DNA from: Hydractinia symbiolongicarpus
Taxonomy: Eukaryota > Cnidaria > Hydrozoa > Anthoathecata > Hydractiniidae
DNA length: 64,000 nt
Direction: 5' to 3'
NCBI RefSeq assembly: GCF_029227915.1
Contig: NC_079885.1
Coordinates: forward strand, 496,001 to 560,000
The position numbers were made by a program, and so were the translations under genes. The notes under the pieces were generated by a model. It was not told the origin of the DNA. It was given only the letters and a program-made list of their open reading frames with translations, and made no database searches. Shown here piece after piece: positions 1 to 13,567 of this stretch (positions are counted from its first letter, which is position 1; the number at the start of each line of letters is the position of its first letter).

Positions 1-31
1 TCACCACTAAAACGCATGAGACTTGTAGTTT

Positions 32-53
32 TCAAAAATGTTTTCATTTTTGA
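32..53. other. Conserved 9-bp dyad (hairpin) in the monomer
   Basis: Arms TCAAAAATG and CATTTTTGA are perfect reverse complements around a TTTT loop. The structure recurs in monomers that carry TTTTCAAAAATG. In monomers with TTTTTAAAAATG one pair is lost and a 7-bp stem remains. The right-arm T5 tract is the site where the 7.6-kb transposon inserted in another monomer. This could form a hairpin in a transcript or extrude as a cruciform, but neither is shown. Confidence 0.85.
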
Positions 54-129
54 TGAGACGCTGAATAAAAGAAGTTTAATCGCCTGCAAACGAAAACCTG
101 CGATTTCCCGTAAATCCCGGACTCGGCCC

Positions 130-147
130 GTATAGTCAAAAGTATAC
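130..147. other. Second monomer dyad, GTATA/TATAC
   Basis: GTATA and TATAC are separated by the 8-nt spacer GTCAAAAG. The motif is kept in most type A monomers. Type B changes the spacer (GTCGAATG) but keeps both arms. Right-array variants have GTTAAAAG in the spacer, again sparing the arms. Confidence 0.7.
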
Positions 148-1823
148 AAAGAAAGTACCCAGGGAGTAAACTCATTTCCCAAACGATTTTTTAAATTATT
201 ATTTCACCACTAAAGCCCATGAGACTTGTAGTTTTTAAAAATGTTTTCATTTTTGATGAGACGCTGAATAAAAGAAGTTTAATCGCCGGCAAACGAAAAC
301 CCGCGATTTCCCGTAAATCCCGGACTCGGCCCGTATAGTCAAAAGTATACAAGGAAAGTACCCAGTGAGTAAACTCATTTCCAGAACGATTTTTTAAATT
401 ATTTTTTCACCACTAAAACGCATAAGACTTGTAGTTTTTAAAAATGTTTTCATTTTTGATGAGACGCTGAATAAAAGAAGTTTAATCGCCGGCAAACGAA
501 AACCCGCGCTTTCCCGTAAATCCCGGCTTGGCCGTATAGTCAAAAGTATACAAAGAAAGTACCCAAGGAGTAAACTCATTTCCCGAACGATTTTTTATAT
601 TATTTTTTTCCCACTAAACGCATGAGACTTGTAGTTTTCAAAAATATTTTCATATTTGATGGGACGCTGAATAAAAGAAGTTTAATCGCCGGTAAACGAA
701 AATTCGCGATTTCCCGTAAATCCCAGACTCGGCCCGTATAGTCAAAAGTATACAAAGAAAGTACCCAGGGAGTAAACTCATTTCCCGAACGATTTTTTAA
801 ATTATTTTTTCACCACTAAAACGCATGAGACTTGTAGTTTTCAAAAATGTTTTCATTTTTGATGAGACGCTTAATGAAAGAGGTTTAATCGCCGGCAAAC
901 GAAATCCCGCGTTTTCCCGTAAATCCGGGGCTTGGCCCGTATAGTCGAATGTATACAAAGAAAGTACCCAGGGAGTAAACTCATTTCCCGAACGATTTTT
1001 TAAATTTTTTTTTCACCACTAAAACGCATGACACTTGTAGTTTTTAAAAATGTTTTCATTTTTGATGAGACCCTTAATGAAAGAGGTTTAATCGCCGGAA
1101 AACGAAAACCCGCGATTTCCCGTAAATCACGGGCTTGGCCCGTATAGTCGAATGTATACAAAGAAAGTACCCAGGGAGTAAACTCATTTCCAGAACGATT
1201 TTTTAAATTATTATTTCACCACTAAAACGCATGAGACTTGTAGTTTTCAAGAATGTTTTCATTTTTGATGAGACGCTGAAGAAAGGAAGTTTAATCGCCG
1301 GCAAACGAAAACCCGCGATTTCCCGTAAATCCCGGGCTTGGCCCGTATAGTCAAAAGTATACAAAGAAAGTACCCAGGGAGTAAACTCATTTCCCGAACG
1401 ATTTTTTAAATTACTTTTTCACCACTAAAACGCATGAGACTTGTAGTTTTTAAAAATGTTTTCATTTTTGATGAGACGCTGAATAAAAGAAGTTTAATCG
1501 CCGGCACACGAAAACCTGCGATTTCCCGTAAATCCTGGACTCGGCCCGTATAGTCAAAAGTATACAAAGAAAGTACCCAAGGAGTAAACTCATTTCCCGA
1601 ACGATTTTTTATATTATTTTTTTCCCACTAAACGCATGAGACTTGTAGTTTTCAAAAATATTTTCATATTTGATGGGACGCTGAATAAAAGAAGTTTAAT
1701 CGCCGGTAAACGAAAATTCGCGATTTCCCGTAAATCCCGGACTCGGCCTGTAAAGTCAAAAGTATACAAAGAAAGTACCCAGGGAGTAAACTCATTTCCC
1801 GAACGATTTTTTAAATTATTTTT

Positions 1824-2636
1824 TCACCACTAAAACGCATGAGACTTGTAGTTTTCAAAAATGTTTTCATTTTTGATGAGACGCTTAATGAAAGAGGTTT
1901 AATCGCCGGCAAACGAAATCCTACGTTTTCCCGTAAATCCGGGGCTTGGCCCGTATAGTCGAATGTATACAAAGAAAGTACCCAGGGACTAAACTCATTT
2001 CCCGAACGATTTTTTAAATTTTTGTTTCACCACTAAAACGCATGACACTTGTAGTTTTCAAAAATGTTTTCATTTTTGATGAGACGCTTAATGAAAGAGG
2101 TTTAATCGCCGGCAAACGAAATCCCGCGTTTTCCCGTAAATCCGGGGCTTGGCCCGTATAGTCGAATGTATACAAAGAAAGTACCCAGGGAGTAAACTCA
2201 TTTCCCGAACGATTTTTTAAATTTTTTCTTCACCACTAAAACGCATGAGACTTGTAGTTTTCAAAAATGTTTTCATTTTTGATGAGACGCTTAATGAAAG
2301 AGGTTTAATCGCCGGCAAACGAAATCCTACGTTTTTCCGTAAATCCGGGGCTTGGCCCGTATAGTCGAATGTATACAAAGAAAGTACCCAGGGACTAAAC
2401 TCATTTCCCGAACGATTTTTTAAATTTTTGTTTCACCACTAAAACGCATGACACTTGTAGTTTTCAAAAATGTTTTCATTTTTGATGAGACGCTTAATGA
2501 AAGAGGTTTAATCGCCGGCAAACGAAATCCCGCGTTTTCCCGTAAATCCGGGGCTTGGCCCGTATAGTCGAATGTATACAAAGAAAGTACCCAGGGAGTA
2601 AACTCATTTCCCGAACGATTTTTTAAATTTTTTCTT
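1824..2636 (+). repeat. Dimeric 406-bp duplication
   Basis: Two-monomer unit at 1824-2229 repeated at 2230-2636. Both copies share the rare variants GAAATCCTACG, GGGACTAAACTC and the ATGACACTTG monomer. The only clear difference I see is one C/T in GTTTTCCCG versus GTTTTTCCG. This looks like a recent local duplication. Confidence 0.8.
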
Positions 2637-4040
2637 CACCACTAAAACGCATGAGACTTGTAGTTTTCAAAAATGTTTTCATTTTTGATGAGACCCTTAA
2701 TGAAAGAGGTTTAATCGCCGGAAAACGAAAACCCGCGATTTCCCGTAAATCACGGGCTTGGCCCGTATAGTCGAATGTATACAAAGAAAGTACCCAGGGA
2801 GTAAACTCATTTCCAGAACGATTTTTTAAATTATTATTTCACCACTAAAGCCCATGAGACTTGTAGTTTTTAAAAATGTTTTCATTTTTGATGAGACGCT
2901 GAATAAAAGAAGTTTAATCGCCGGCAAACGAAAACCCGCAATTTCCCGTAAATCCCGGTCTCGGCCCGTATAGTCAAAAGTATACAAGGAAAGTACCCAG
3001 TGAGTAAACTCATTTCCCCAACGAATTTTTAAATTATTTTTTCACCACTAAAACGCATGAGTCTTGTAGTTTTTAAAAATGTTTTCATTTTTGATGAGAC
3101 GCTGAATAAAAGAAGTTTAATCGCCGGCAAACGAAAACCTGCGATTTCCCGTAAATCCCGGACTCGGCCCGTATAGTCAAAAGTATACAAAGAGAGTACC
3201 CAGGGTGTAAACTCATTTCCCGAACGATTTTTTAAATTGTTTTTTCACCACTAAAACGCATGAGACTTGTAGTTTTCAAAAATGTTTTCATTTTTGATGA
3301 GACGCTGAATAAAAGAAGTTTAATCGCCTGCAAACGAAAACCTGCGATTTCCCGTAAATCCCGGACTCGGCCCGTATAGTCAAAAGTATACAAAGAAAGT
3401 ACCCAGGGAGTAAACTCATTTCCCAAACGATTTTTTAAATTATTATTTCACCACTAAAGCCCATGAGACTTGTAGTTTTTAAAAATGTTTTCATTTTTGA
3501 TGAGACGCTGAATAAAAGAAGTTTAATCGCCGGCAAACGAAAACCCGCGATTTCCCGTAAATCCCGGACTCGGCCCGTATAGTCAAAAGTATACAAGGAA
3601 AGTACCCAGTGAGTAAACTCATTTCCAGAACGATTTTTTAAATTATTTTTTCACCACTAAAACGCATAAGACTTGTAGTTTTTAAAAATGTTTTCATTTT
3701 TGATGAGACGCTGAATAAAAGAAGTTTAATCGCCGGCAAACGAAAACCCGCGCTTTCCCGTAAATCCCGGCTTGGCCGTATAGTCAAAAGTATACAAAGA
3801 AAGTACCCAAGGAGTAAACTCATTTCCCGAACGATTTTTTATATTATTTTTTTCCCACTAAACGCATGAGACTTGTAGTTTTCAAAAATATTTTCATATT
3901 TGATGGGACGCTGAATAAAAGAAGTTTAATCGCCGGTAAACGAAAATTCGCGATTTCCCGTAAATCCCGGACTCGGCCCGTATAGTCAAAAGTATACAAA
4001 GAAAGTACCCAGGGAGTAAACTCATTTCCCGAACGATTTT

Positions 4041-7000
4041 TTAAATTATTTTTTCACCACTAAAACGCATGAGACTTGTAGTTTTCAAAAATGTTTTCAT
4101 TTTTGATGAGACGCTTAATGAAAGAGGTTTAATCGCCGGCAAACGAAATCCCGCGTTTTCCCGTAAATCCGGGGCTTGGCCCGTATAGTCGAATGTATAC
4201 AAAGAAAGTACCCAGGGAGTAAACTCATTTCCCGAACGATTTTTTAAATTTTTTTTCACCACTAAAACGCATGACACTTGTAGTTTTCAAAAATGTTTTC
4301 ATTTTTGATGAGACGCTTAATGAAAGAGGTTTAATCGCCGGCAAACGAAATCCCGCGTTTTCCCGTAAATCCGGGGCTTGGCCCGTATAGTCGAATGTAT
4401 ACAAAGAAAGTACCCAGGGAGTAAACTCATTTCCCGAACGATTTTTTAAATTTTTTCTTCACCACTAAAACGCATGAGACTTGTAGTTTTCAAAAATGTT
4501 TTCATTTTTGATGAGACCCTTAATGAAAGAGGTTTAATCGCCGGAAAAAGAAAACCCGCGATTTCCCGTAAATCCCGGTCTCGGCCCGTATAGTCAAAAG
4601 TATACAAGGAAAGTACCCAGGGAGTAAACTCATTTCCCTAACGAATTTTTAAATTATTTTTTCACCACTAAAACGCATGAGACTTGTAGTTTTCAAAAAT
4701 GTTTTCATTTTTGATGAGACGCTGAATAAAAGAAGTTTAATCGCCTGCAAACGAAAACCTGCGATTTCCCGTAAATCCCGGACTCGGCCCGTATAGTCAA
4801 AAGTATACAAAGAAAGTACCCAGGGAGTAAACTCATTTCCCAAACGATTTTTTAAATTATTATTTCACCACTAAAGCCCATGAGACTTGTAGTTTTTAAA
4901 AATGTTTTCATTTTTGATGAGACGCTGAATAAAAGAAGTTTAATCGCCGGCAAACGAAAACCCGCGATTTCCCGTAAATCCCGGACTCGGCCCGTATAGT
5001 CAAAAGTATTCAAGGAAAGTACCCAGTGAGTAAACTCATTTCCAGAACGATTTTTTAAATTATTTTTTCACCACTAAAACGCATAAGACTTGTAGTTTTT
5101 AAAAATGTTTTCATTTTTGATCAGACGCTGAATAAAAGAAGTTTAATCGCCGGCAAACGAAAACCCGCGCTTTCCCGTAAATCCCGGCTTGGCCGTATAG
5201 TCAAAAGTATACAAAGAAAGTACCCAAGGAGTAAACTCATTTCCCGAACGATTTTTTATATTATTTTTTTCCCACTAAACGCATGAGACTTGTAGTTTTC
5301 AAAAATATTTTCATATTTGATGGGACGCTGAATAAAAGAAGTTTAATCGCCGGTAAAGGAAAATTCGCGATTTCCCGTAAATCCCGGACTCGGCCCGTAT
5401 AGTCAAAAGTATACAAAGAAAGTACCCAGGGAGTAAACTCATTTCCCGAACGATTTTTTAAATTATTTTTTCACCACTAAAACGCATGAGACTTGTAGTT
5501 TTCAAAAATGTTTTCATTTTTGATGAGACGCTTAATGAAAGAGGTTTAATCGCCGGCAAACGAAATCCCGCGTTTTCCCGTAAATCCGGGGCTTGGCCCG
5601 TATAGTCGAATGTATACAAAGAAAGTACCCAGGGAGTAAACTCATTTCCCGAACGATTTTTTAAATTTTTTTTTCACCACTAAAACGCATGACACTTGTA
5701 GTTTTCAATAATGTTTTCATTTTTGATGAGACGCTTAATGAAAGAGGTTTAATCGCCGGCAAACGAAATCCCGCGTTTTCCCGTAAATCCGGGGCTTGGC
5801 CCGTATAGTCGAATGTATACAAAGAAAGTACCCAGGGAGTAAACTCATTTCCCGAACGATTTTTTAAATTTTTTTTTCACCACTAAAACGCATGAGACCT
5901 GTAGTTTTCAAAAATGTTTTCATTTTTGATGAGACGCTGAATAAAAGAATTTTAATCGCCGGCACAGGAAAACCTGCGATTTCCCGTAAATCCCGTACTC
6001 GGCCCGTATAGTCAAAAGTATACAAAGAAAGTACCCAGGGAGTAAACTCATTTCCCAAACGATTTTTTAAATTATTATTTCACCACTAAAGCCCATGAGA
6101 CTTGTAGTTTTTAAAAATGTTTTCATTTTTGATGGGACGCTGAATAAAAGAAGTTTAATCGCCGGCAAACGAAAATCCGCGATTTCCCGTAAATCCCGGT
6201 CTCGGCCCGTATAGTCAAAAGTATATAAGGAAAGTACCCAGTGAGTAAACTCATTTCCCTAACAAATTTTTAAATTATTTTTTCACCACTAAAACGCATG
6301 AGTCTTGTAGTTTTCAAAAATGTTTTCATTTTTGATGAGACGCTGAATAAAAGAAGTTAAATCGCCGGCAAACGAAAACCTGCGATTTCCCGTAAATCCC
6401 GGACTCGGCCCGTATAGTCAAAAGTATACAAAGAGAGTACCCAGGGTGTAAACTCATTTCCCGAACGATTTTTTAAATTATTTTTTCACCACTAAAACGC
6501 ATGAGACTTGTAGTTTTCAAAAATGTTTTCATTTTTGATGAGACGCTGAATAAAAGAAGTTTAATCGTCTGCAAACGAAAACCTGCGATTTCCCGTAAAT
6601 CCCGGACTCGGCCTGTATAGTCAAAAGTATACAAAGAAAGTACCCAGGGAGTAAACTCATTTCCCAAACGATTTTTTAAATTATTATTTCACCACTAAAG
6701 CCCATGAGACTTGTAGTTTTTAAAAATGTTTTCATTTTTGATGAGACGCTGAATAAAAGAAGTTTAATCGCCGGCAAACGAAAACCCGCGATTTCCCGTA
6801 AATCCCGGACTCGGCCCGTATAGTCAAAAGTATACAAGGAAAGTACCCAGTGAGTAAACTCATTTCCAGAACGATTTTTTAAATTATTTTTTCACCACTA
6901 AAACGCATAAGACTTGTAGTTTTTAAAAATGTTTTCATTTTTGATCAGACGCTGAATAAAAGAAGTTTAATCGCCGGCAAACGAAAACCCGCGCTTTCCC

Positions 7001-10000
7001 GTAAATCCCGGCTTGGCCGTATAGTCAAAAGTATACAAAGAAAGTACCCAAGGAGTAAACTCATTTCCCGAACGATTTTTTATATTATTTTTTTCCCACT
7101 AAACGCATGAGACTTGTAGTTTTCAAAAATATTTTCATATTTGATGGGACGCTGAATAAAAGAAGTTTAATCGCCGGTAAAGGAAAATTCGCGATTTCCC
7201 GTAAATCCCGGACTCGGCCCGTATAGTCAAAAGTATACAAAGAAAGTACCCAGGGAGTAAACTCATTTCCCGAACGATTTTTTAAATTATTTTTTCACCA
7301 CTAAAACGCATGAGACTTGTAGTTTTCAAAAATGTTTTCATTTTTGATGAGACGCTTAATGAAAGAGGTTTAATCGCCGGCAAACGAAATCCCGCGTTTT
7401 CCCGTAAATCCGGGGCTTGGCCCGTATAGTCGAATGTATACAAAGAAAGTACCCAGGGAGTTAACTCATTTCCCGAACGATTTTTTAAATTTTTTTTTCA
7501 CCACTAAAACGCATGACACTTGTAGTTTTCAATAATGTTTTCATTTTTGATGAGACGCTTAATGAAAGAGGTTTAATCGCCGGCAAACGAAATCCCGCGT
7601 TTTCCCGTAAATCCGGGGCTTGGCCCGTATAGTCGAATGTATACAAAGAAAGTACCCAGGGAGTAAACTCATTTCCCGAACGAATTTTTAAATTTTTTTT
7701 TCACCACTAAAACGCATGAGACCTGTAGTTTTCAAAAATGTTTTCATTTTTGATGAGACGCTGAATAAAAGAATTTTAATCGCCGGCACAGGAAAACCTG
7801 CGATTTCCCGTAAATCCCGTACTCGGCCCGTATAGTCAAAAGTATACAAAGAAAGTACCCAGGGAGTAAACTCATTTCCCAAACGATTTTTTAAATTATT
7901 ATTTTACCACTAAAGCCCATGAGACTTGTAGTTTTTAAAAATGTTTTCATTTTTGATGGGACGCTGAATAAAAGAAGTTTAATCGCCGGCAAACGAAAAT
8001 CCGCGATTTCCCGTAAATCCCGGTCTCGGCCCGTATAGTCAAAAGTATATAAGGAAAGTACCCAGTGAGTAAACTCATTTCCCTAACAAATTTTTAAATT
8101 ATTTTTTCACCACTAAAACGCATGAGTCTTGTAGTTTTCAAAAATGTTTTCATTTTTGATGAGACGCTGAATAAAAGAAGTTTAATCGCCGGCAAACGAA
8201 AACCTGCGATTTCCCGTAAATCCCGGACTCGGCCCGTATAGTCAAAAGTATACAAAGAGAGTACCCAGGGTGTAAACTCATTTCCCGAACGATTTTTTAA
8301 ATTATTTTTTCACCACTAAAACGCATGAGACTTGTAGTTTTCAAAAATGTTTTCATTTTTGATGAGACGCTGAATAAAAGAAGTTTAATCGCCTGCAAAC
8401 GAAAACCTGCGATTTCCCGTAAATCCCGGACTCGGCCTGTATAGTCAAAAGTATACAAAGAAAGTACCCAGGGAGTAAACTCATTTCCCAAACGATTTTT
8501 TAAATTATTATTTCACCACTAAAGCCCATGAGACTTGTAGTTTTTAAAAATGTTTTCATTTTTGATGAGACGCTGAATAAAAGTAGTTCAATCGCCGGCA
8601 AACGAAAACCCGCGATTTCCCGTAAATCCCGGACTCGGCCCGTATAGTCAAAAGTATACAAGGAAAGTACCCAGTGAGTAAACTCATTTCCCGAACGAAT
8701 TTTTAAATTATTTTTTCACCACTAAAACGCATGAGACTTGTAGTTTTCAAAAATGTTTTCATTTTTGATGAGACGCTTAATGAAAGAGGTTTAATCGCCG
8801 GCAAACGAAATCCCGCGTTTTCCCGTAAATCCGGGGCTTGGCCCGTATAGTCGAATGTATACAAAGAAAGTACCCAGGGAGTAAACTCATTTCCCGAACG
8901 ATTTTTTAAATTTTTTTTCACCACTAAAACGCATGACACTTGTAGTTTTCAAAAATGTTTTCATTTTTGATGAGACGCTTAATGAAAGAGGTTTAATCGC
9001 CGGCAAACGAAATCCCGCGTTTTCCCGTAAATCCGGGGCTTGGCCCGTATAGTCGAATGTATACAAAGAAAGTACCCAGGGAGTAAACTCATTTCCCGAA
9101 CGATTTTTTAAATTTTTTCTTCACCACTAAAACGCATGAGACTTGTAGTTTTCAAAAATGTTTTCATTTTTGATGAGACCCTTAATGAAAGAGGTTTAAT
9201 CGCCGGAAAAAGAAAACCCGCGATTTCCCGTAAATCACGGGCTTGGCCCGTATAGTCGAATGTATACAAAGAAAGTACCCAGGGAGTAAACTCATTTCCA
9301 GAACGATTTTTTAAATTATTATTTCACCACTAAAGCCCATGAGACTTGTAGTTTTTAAAAATGTTTTCATTTTTGATGAGACGCTGAATAAAAGAAGTTT
9401 AATCGCCGGCAAACGAAAACCCGCAATTTCCCGTAAATCCCGGTCTCGGCCCGTATAGTCAAAAGTATACAAGGAAAGTACCCAGTGAGTAAACTCATTT
9501 CCCTAACGAATTTTTAAATTATTTTTTCACCACTAAAACGCATGAGACTTGTAGTTTTCAAAAATGTTTTCATTTTTGATGAGACGCTGAATAAAAGAAG
9601 TTTAATCGCCTGCAAACGAAAACCTGCGATTTCCCGTAAATCCCGGACTCGGCCCGTATAGTCAAAAGTATACAAAGAAAGTACCCAGGGAGTAAACTCA
9701 TTTCCCAAACGATTTTTTAAATTATTATTTCACCACTAAAGCCCATGAGACTTGTAGTTTTTAAAAATGTTTTCATTTTTGATGAGACGCTGAATAAAAG
9801 AAGTTTAATCGCCGGCAAACGAAAACCCGCGATTTCCCGTAAATCCCGGACTCGGCCCGTATAGTCAAAAGTATACAAGGAAAGTACCCAGTGAGTAAAC
9901 TCATTTCCAGAACGATTTTTTAAATTATTTTTTCACCACTAAAACGCATAAGACTTGTAGTTTTTAAAAATGTTTTCATTTTTGATCAGACGCTGAATAA

Positions 10001-13000
10001 AAGAAGTTTAATCGCCGGCAAACGAAAACCCGCGCTTTCCCGTAAATCCCGGCTTGGCCGTATAGTCAAAAGTATACAAAGAAAGTACCCAAGGAGTAAA
10101 CTCATTTCCCGAACGATTTTTTATATTATTTTTTTCCCACTAAACGCATGAGACTTGTAGTTTTCAAAAATATTTTCATATTTGATGGGACGCTGAATAA
10201 AAGAAGTTTAATCGCCGGTAAAGGAAAATTCGCGATTTCCCGTAAATCCCGGACTCGGCCCGTATAGTCAAAAGTATACAAAGAAAGTACCCAGGGAGTA
10301 AACTCATTTCCCGAACGATTTTTTAAATTATTTTTTCACCACTAAAACGCATGAGACTTGTAGTTTTCAAAAATGTTTTCATTTTTGATGAGACGCTTAA
10401 TGAAAGAGGTTTAATCGCCGGCAAACGAAATCCCGCGTTTTCCCGTAAATCCGGGGCTTGGCCCGTATAGTCGAATGTATACAAAGAAAGTACCCAGGGA
10501 GTAAACTCATTTCCCGAACGATTTTTTAAATTTTTTTTTCACCACTAAAACGCATGACACTTGTAGTTTTCAATAATGTTTTCATTTTTGATGAGACGCT
10601 TAATGAAAGAGGTTTAATCGCCGGCAAACGAAATCCCGCGTTTTCCCGTAAATCCGGGGCTTGGCCCGTATAGTCGAATGTATACAAAGAAAGTACCCAG
10701 GGAGTAAACTCATTTCCCGAACGATTTTTTAAATTTTTTTTTCACCACTAAAACGCATGAGACCTGTAGTTTTCAAAAATGTTTTCATTTTTGATGAGAC
10801 GCTGAATAAAAGAATTTTAATCGCCGGCACAGGAAAACCTGCGATTTCCCGTAAATCCCGTACTCGGCCCGTATAGTCAAAAGTATACAAAGAAAGTACC
10901 CAGGGAGTAAACTCATTTCCCAAACGATTTTTTAAATTATTATTTCACCACTAAAGCCCATGAGACTTGTAGTTTTTAAAAATGTTTTCATTTTTGATGG
11001 GACGCTGAATAAAAGAAGTTTAATCGCCGGCAAACGAAAATCCGCGATTTCCCGTAAATCCCGGTCTCGGCCCGTATAGTCAAAAGTATATAAGGAAAGT
11101 ACCCAGTGAGTAAACTCATTTCCCTAACAAATTTTTAAATTATTTTTTCACCACTAAAACGCATGAGTCTTGTAGTTTTCAAAAATGTTTTCATTTTTGA
11201 TGAGACGCTGAATAAAAGAAGTTAAATCGCCGGCAAACGAAAACCTGCGATTTCCCGTAAATCCCGGACTCGGCCCGTATAGTCAAAAGTATACAAAGAG
11301 AGTACCCAGGGTGTAAACTCATTTCCCGAACGATTTTTTAAATTATTTTTTCACCACTAAAACGCATGAGACTTGTAGTTTTCAAAAATGTTTTCATTTT
11401 TGATGAGACGCTGAATAAAAGAAGTTTAATCGTCTGCAAACGAAAACCTGCGATTTCCCGTAAATCCCGGACTCGGCCTGTATAGTCAAAAGTATACAAA
11501 GAAAGTACCCAGGGAGTAAACTCATTTCCCAAACGATTTTTTAAATTATTATTTCACCACTAAAGCCCATGAGACTTGTAGTTTTTAAAAATGTTTTCAT
11601 TTTTGATGAGACGCTGAATAAAAGAAGTTTAATCGCCGGCAAACGAAAACCCGCGATTTCCCGTAAATCCCGGACTCGGCCCGTATAGTCAAAAGTATAC
11701 AAGGAAAGTACCCAGTGAGTAAACTCATTTCCAGAACGATTTTTTAAATTATTTTTTCACCACTAAAACGCATAAGACTTGTAGTTTTTAAAAATGTTTT
11801 CATTTTTGATCAGACGCTGAATAAAAGAAGTTTAATCGCCGGCAAACGAAAACCCGCGCTTTCCCGTAAATCCCGGCTTGGCCGTATAGTCAAAAGTATA
11901 CAAAGAAAGTACCCAAGGAGTAAACTCATTTCCCGAACGATTTTTTATATTATTTTTTTCCCACTAAACGCATGAGACTTGTAGTTTTCAAAAATATTTT
12001 CATATTTGATGGGACGCTGAATAAAAGAAGTTTAATCGCCGGTAAAGGAAAATTCGCGATTTCCCGTAAATCCCGGACTCGGCCCGTATAGTCAAAAGTA
12101 TACAAAGAAAGTACCCAGGGAGTAAACTCATTTCCCGAACGATTTTTTAAATTATTTTTTCACCACTAAAACGCATGAGACTTGTAGTTTTCAAAAATGT
12201 TTTCATTTTTGATGAGACGCTTAATGAAAGAGGTTTAATCGCCGGCAAACGAAATCCCGCGTTTTCCCGTAAATCCGGGGCTTGGCCCGTATAGTCGAAT
12301 GTATACAAAGAAAGTACCCAGGGAGTAAACTCATTTCCCGAACGATTTTTTAAATTTTTTTTTCACCACTAAAACGCATGACACTTGTAGTTTTCAATAA
12401 TGTTTTCATTTTTGATGAGACGCTTAATGAAAGAGGTTTAATCGCCGGCAAACGAAATCCCGCGTTTTCCCGTAAATCCGGGGCTTGGCCCGTATAGTCG
12501 AATGTATACAAAGAAAGTACCCAGGGAGTAAACTCATTTCCCGAACGATTTTTTAAATTTTTTTTTCACCACTAAAACGCATGAGACCTGTAGTTTTCAA
12601 AAATGTTTTCATTTTTGATGAGACGCTGAATAAAAGAATTTTAATCGCCGGCACAGGAAAACCTGCGATTTCCCGTAAATCCCGTACTCGGCCCGTATAG
12701 TCAAAAGTATACAAAGAAAGTACCCAGGGAGTAAACTCATTTCCCAAACGATTTTTTAAATTATTATTTTACCACTAAAGCCCATGAGACTTGTAGTTTT
12801 TAAAAATGTTTTCATTTTTGATGGGACGCTGAATAAAAGAAGTTTAATCGCCGGCAAACGAAAATCCGCGATTTCCCGTAAATCCCGGTTTCGGCCCGTA
12901 TAGTCAAAAGTATATAAGGAAAGTACCCAGTGAGTAAACTCATTTCCCTAACAAATTTTTAAATTATTTTTTCACCACTAAAACGCATGAGTCTTGTAGT

Positions 13001-13567
13001 TTTCAAAAATGTTTTCATTTTTGATGAGACGCTGAATAAAAGAAGTTTAATTGCCGGCAAACGAAAACCTGCGATTTCCCGTAAATCCCGGACTCGGCCC
13101 GTATAGTCAAAAGTATACAAAGAGAGTACCCAGGGTGTAAACTCATTTCCCGAACGATTTTTTAAATTATTTTTTCACCACTAAAACGCATGAGACTTGT
13201 AGTTTTCAAAAATGTTTTCATTTTTGATGAGACGCTGAATAAAAGAAGTTTAATCGCCTGCAAACGAAAACCTGCGATTTCCCGTAAATCCCGGACTCGG
13301 CCTGTATAGTCAAAAGTATACAAAGAAAGTACCCAGGGAGTAAACTCATTTCCCAAACGATTTTTTAAATTATTATTTCACCACTAAAGCCCATGAGACT
13401 TGTAGTTTTTAAAAATGTTTTCATTTTTGATGAGACGCTGAATAAAAGTAGTTCAATCGCCGGCAAACGAAAACCCGCGATTTCCCGTAAATCCCGGACT
13501 CGGCCCGTATAGTCAAAAGTATACAAGGAAAGTACCCAGTGAGTAAACTCATTTCCCGAACGAATTT
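4041..13567 (+). repeat. Tandem duplication of a 23/24-mer superunit
   Basis: Copy 1 spans about 4041-8702 and copy 2 about 8703-13567. Landmarks are offset by 4,662 bp at the left (23 monomers). They are offset by 4,865 bp (24 monomers) from 4649/9514 onward, because copy 2 has one extra monomer near 9300. Rare shared variants include AAAAAGTAGTTCAATCG-type monomers (about 8580 and 13445), TATATAAGG, and AATTTTAATCGCCGGCACAGG. Copies are nearly identical, with a few single-base differences. Confidence 0.88.
4649..8702 (+). repeat. Nested 9-mer HOR (1,824 bp)
   Basis: Equivalent monomers start at 4649, 6473 and 8297, and another set at 5864 and 7688, all 1,824 bp apart. The third unit is cut off after about two monomers, where the superunit restarts. 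The same pattern repeats in the second superunit (9514, 11338, 13162; 10729, 12553). A 9-mer was therefore amplified first and the larger unit was duplicated later. Confidence 0.87.

Larger units (their letters stand above)
1..203 (+). repeat. Reference satellite monomer
   Basis: First complete monomer, taken to start at TCACCACTAAAACGC; the next starts at 204. Order of landmarks: a hairpin-capable dyad at 32-53, GATGAGACGCTGAATAAAAG, a GC-richer middle with CGATTTCCCGTAAATCCCGG and ACTCGGCCCG, a second small dyad around GTATAC (130-147), AAAGTACCCAG, then CTCATTTCCC and an A/T-rich tail. As the length is usually 203, which is 2 modulo 3, reading frames shift at each monomer junction, so long open frames cannot persist across monomers. 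Confidence 0.97.
1..4283 (+). repeat. 16-mer HOR copy pair (3,244-bp shift)
   Basis: Positions 1 to about 1040 reappear at about 3245-4283 with a shift of 3,244 bp (16 monomers). Shared diagnostic variants are CGCCTGCAAACG in the first monomer, a GTGAGTAAACTC monomer, a monomer with CGGCTTGGCCGTATAG, and one with TTCATATTTGATGGGACG. The TTCATATTTG monomer also appears at 1636, a five-monomer shift from 622, so rearrangement inside the unit is visible. Confidence 0.8.

Noticed and set aside
32-100. Hammerhead ribozyme in the satellite (GATGAG followed by CGAAA)
   Set aside because: The conserved core C before UGAUGA is U in the monomer, and the sequence between the two motifs cannot form a proper stem II.
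906-960. CENP-B box in type B monomers (minus strand TTCG...CGGG)
   Set aside because: The spacing between TTCG and CGGG is six, not seven, and the required central A is missing. Type A monomers have no match.
1636-1833. Plus-strand 65-codon open frames starting at ATGAGACTTGTAG-type sites (also 16234, 28313, 31353, 41690)
   Set aside because: They are open only where the usual TAG in CCCGTATAGTC is changed (AAG or CAG). There is no sign of coding selection.
3232-3426. Recurrent 64-78 codon minus-strand open frames in the satellite, similar from monomer to monomer
   Set aside because: They are the same stretch of the monomer read backwards. Most open only at a TTG created where CCCGAACG is CCCAAACG, not at an ATG, and they stop within about one monomer because 203 is not a multiple of three.
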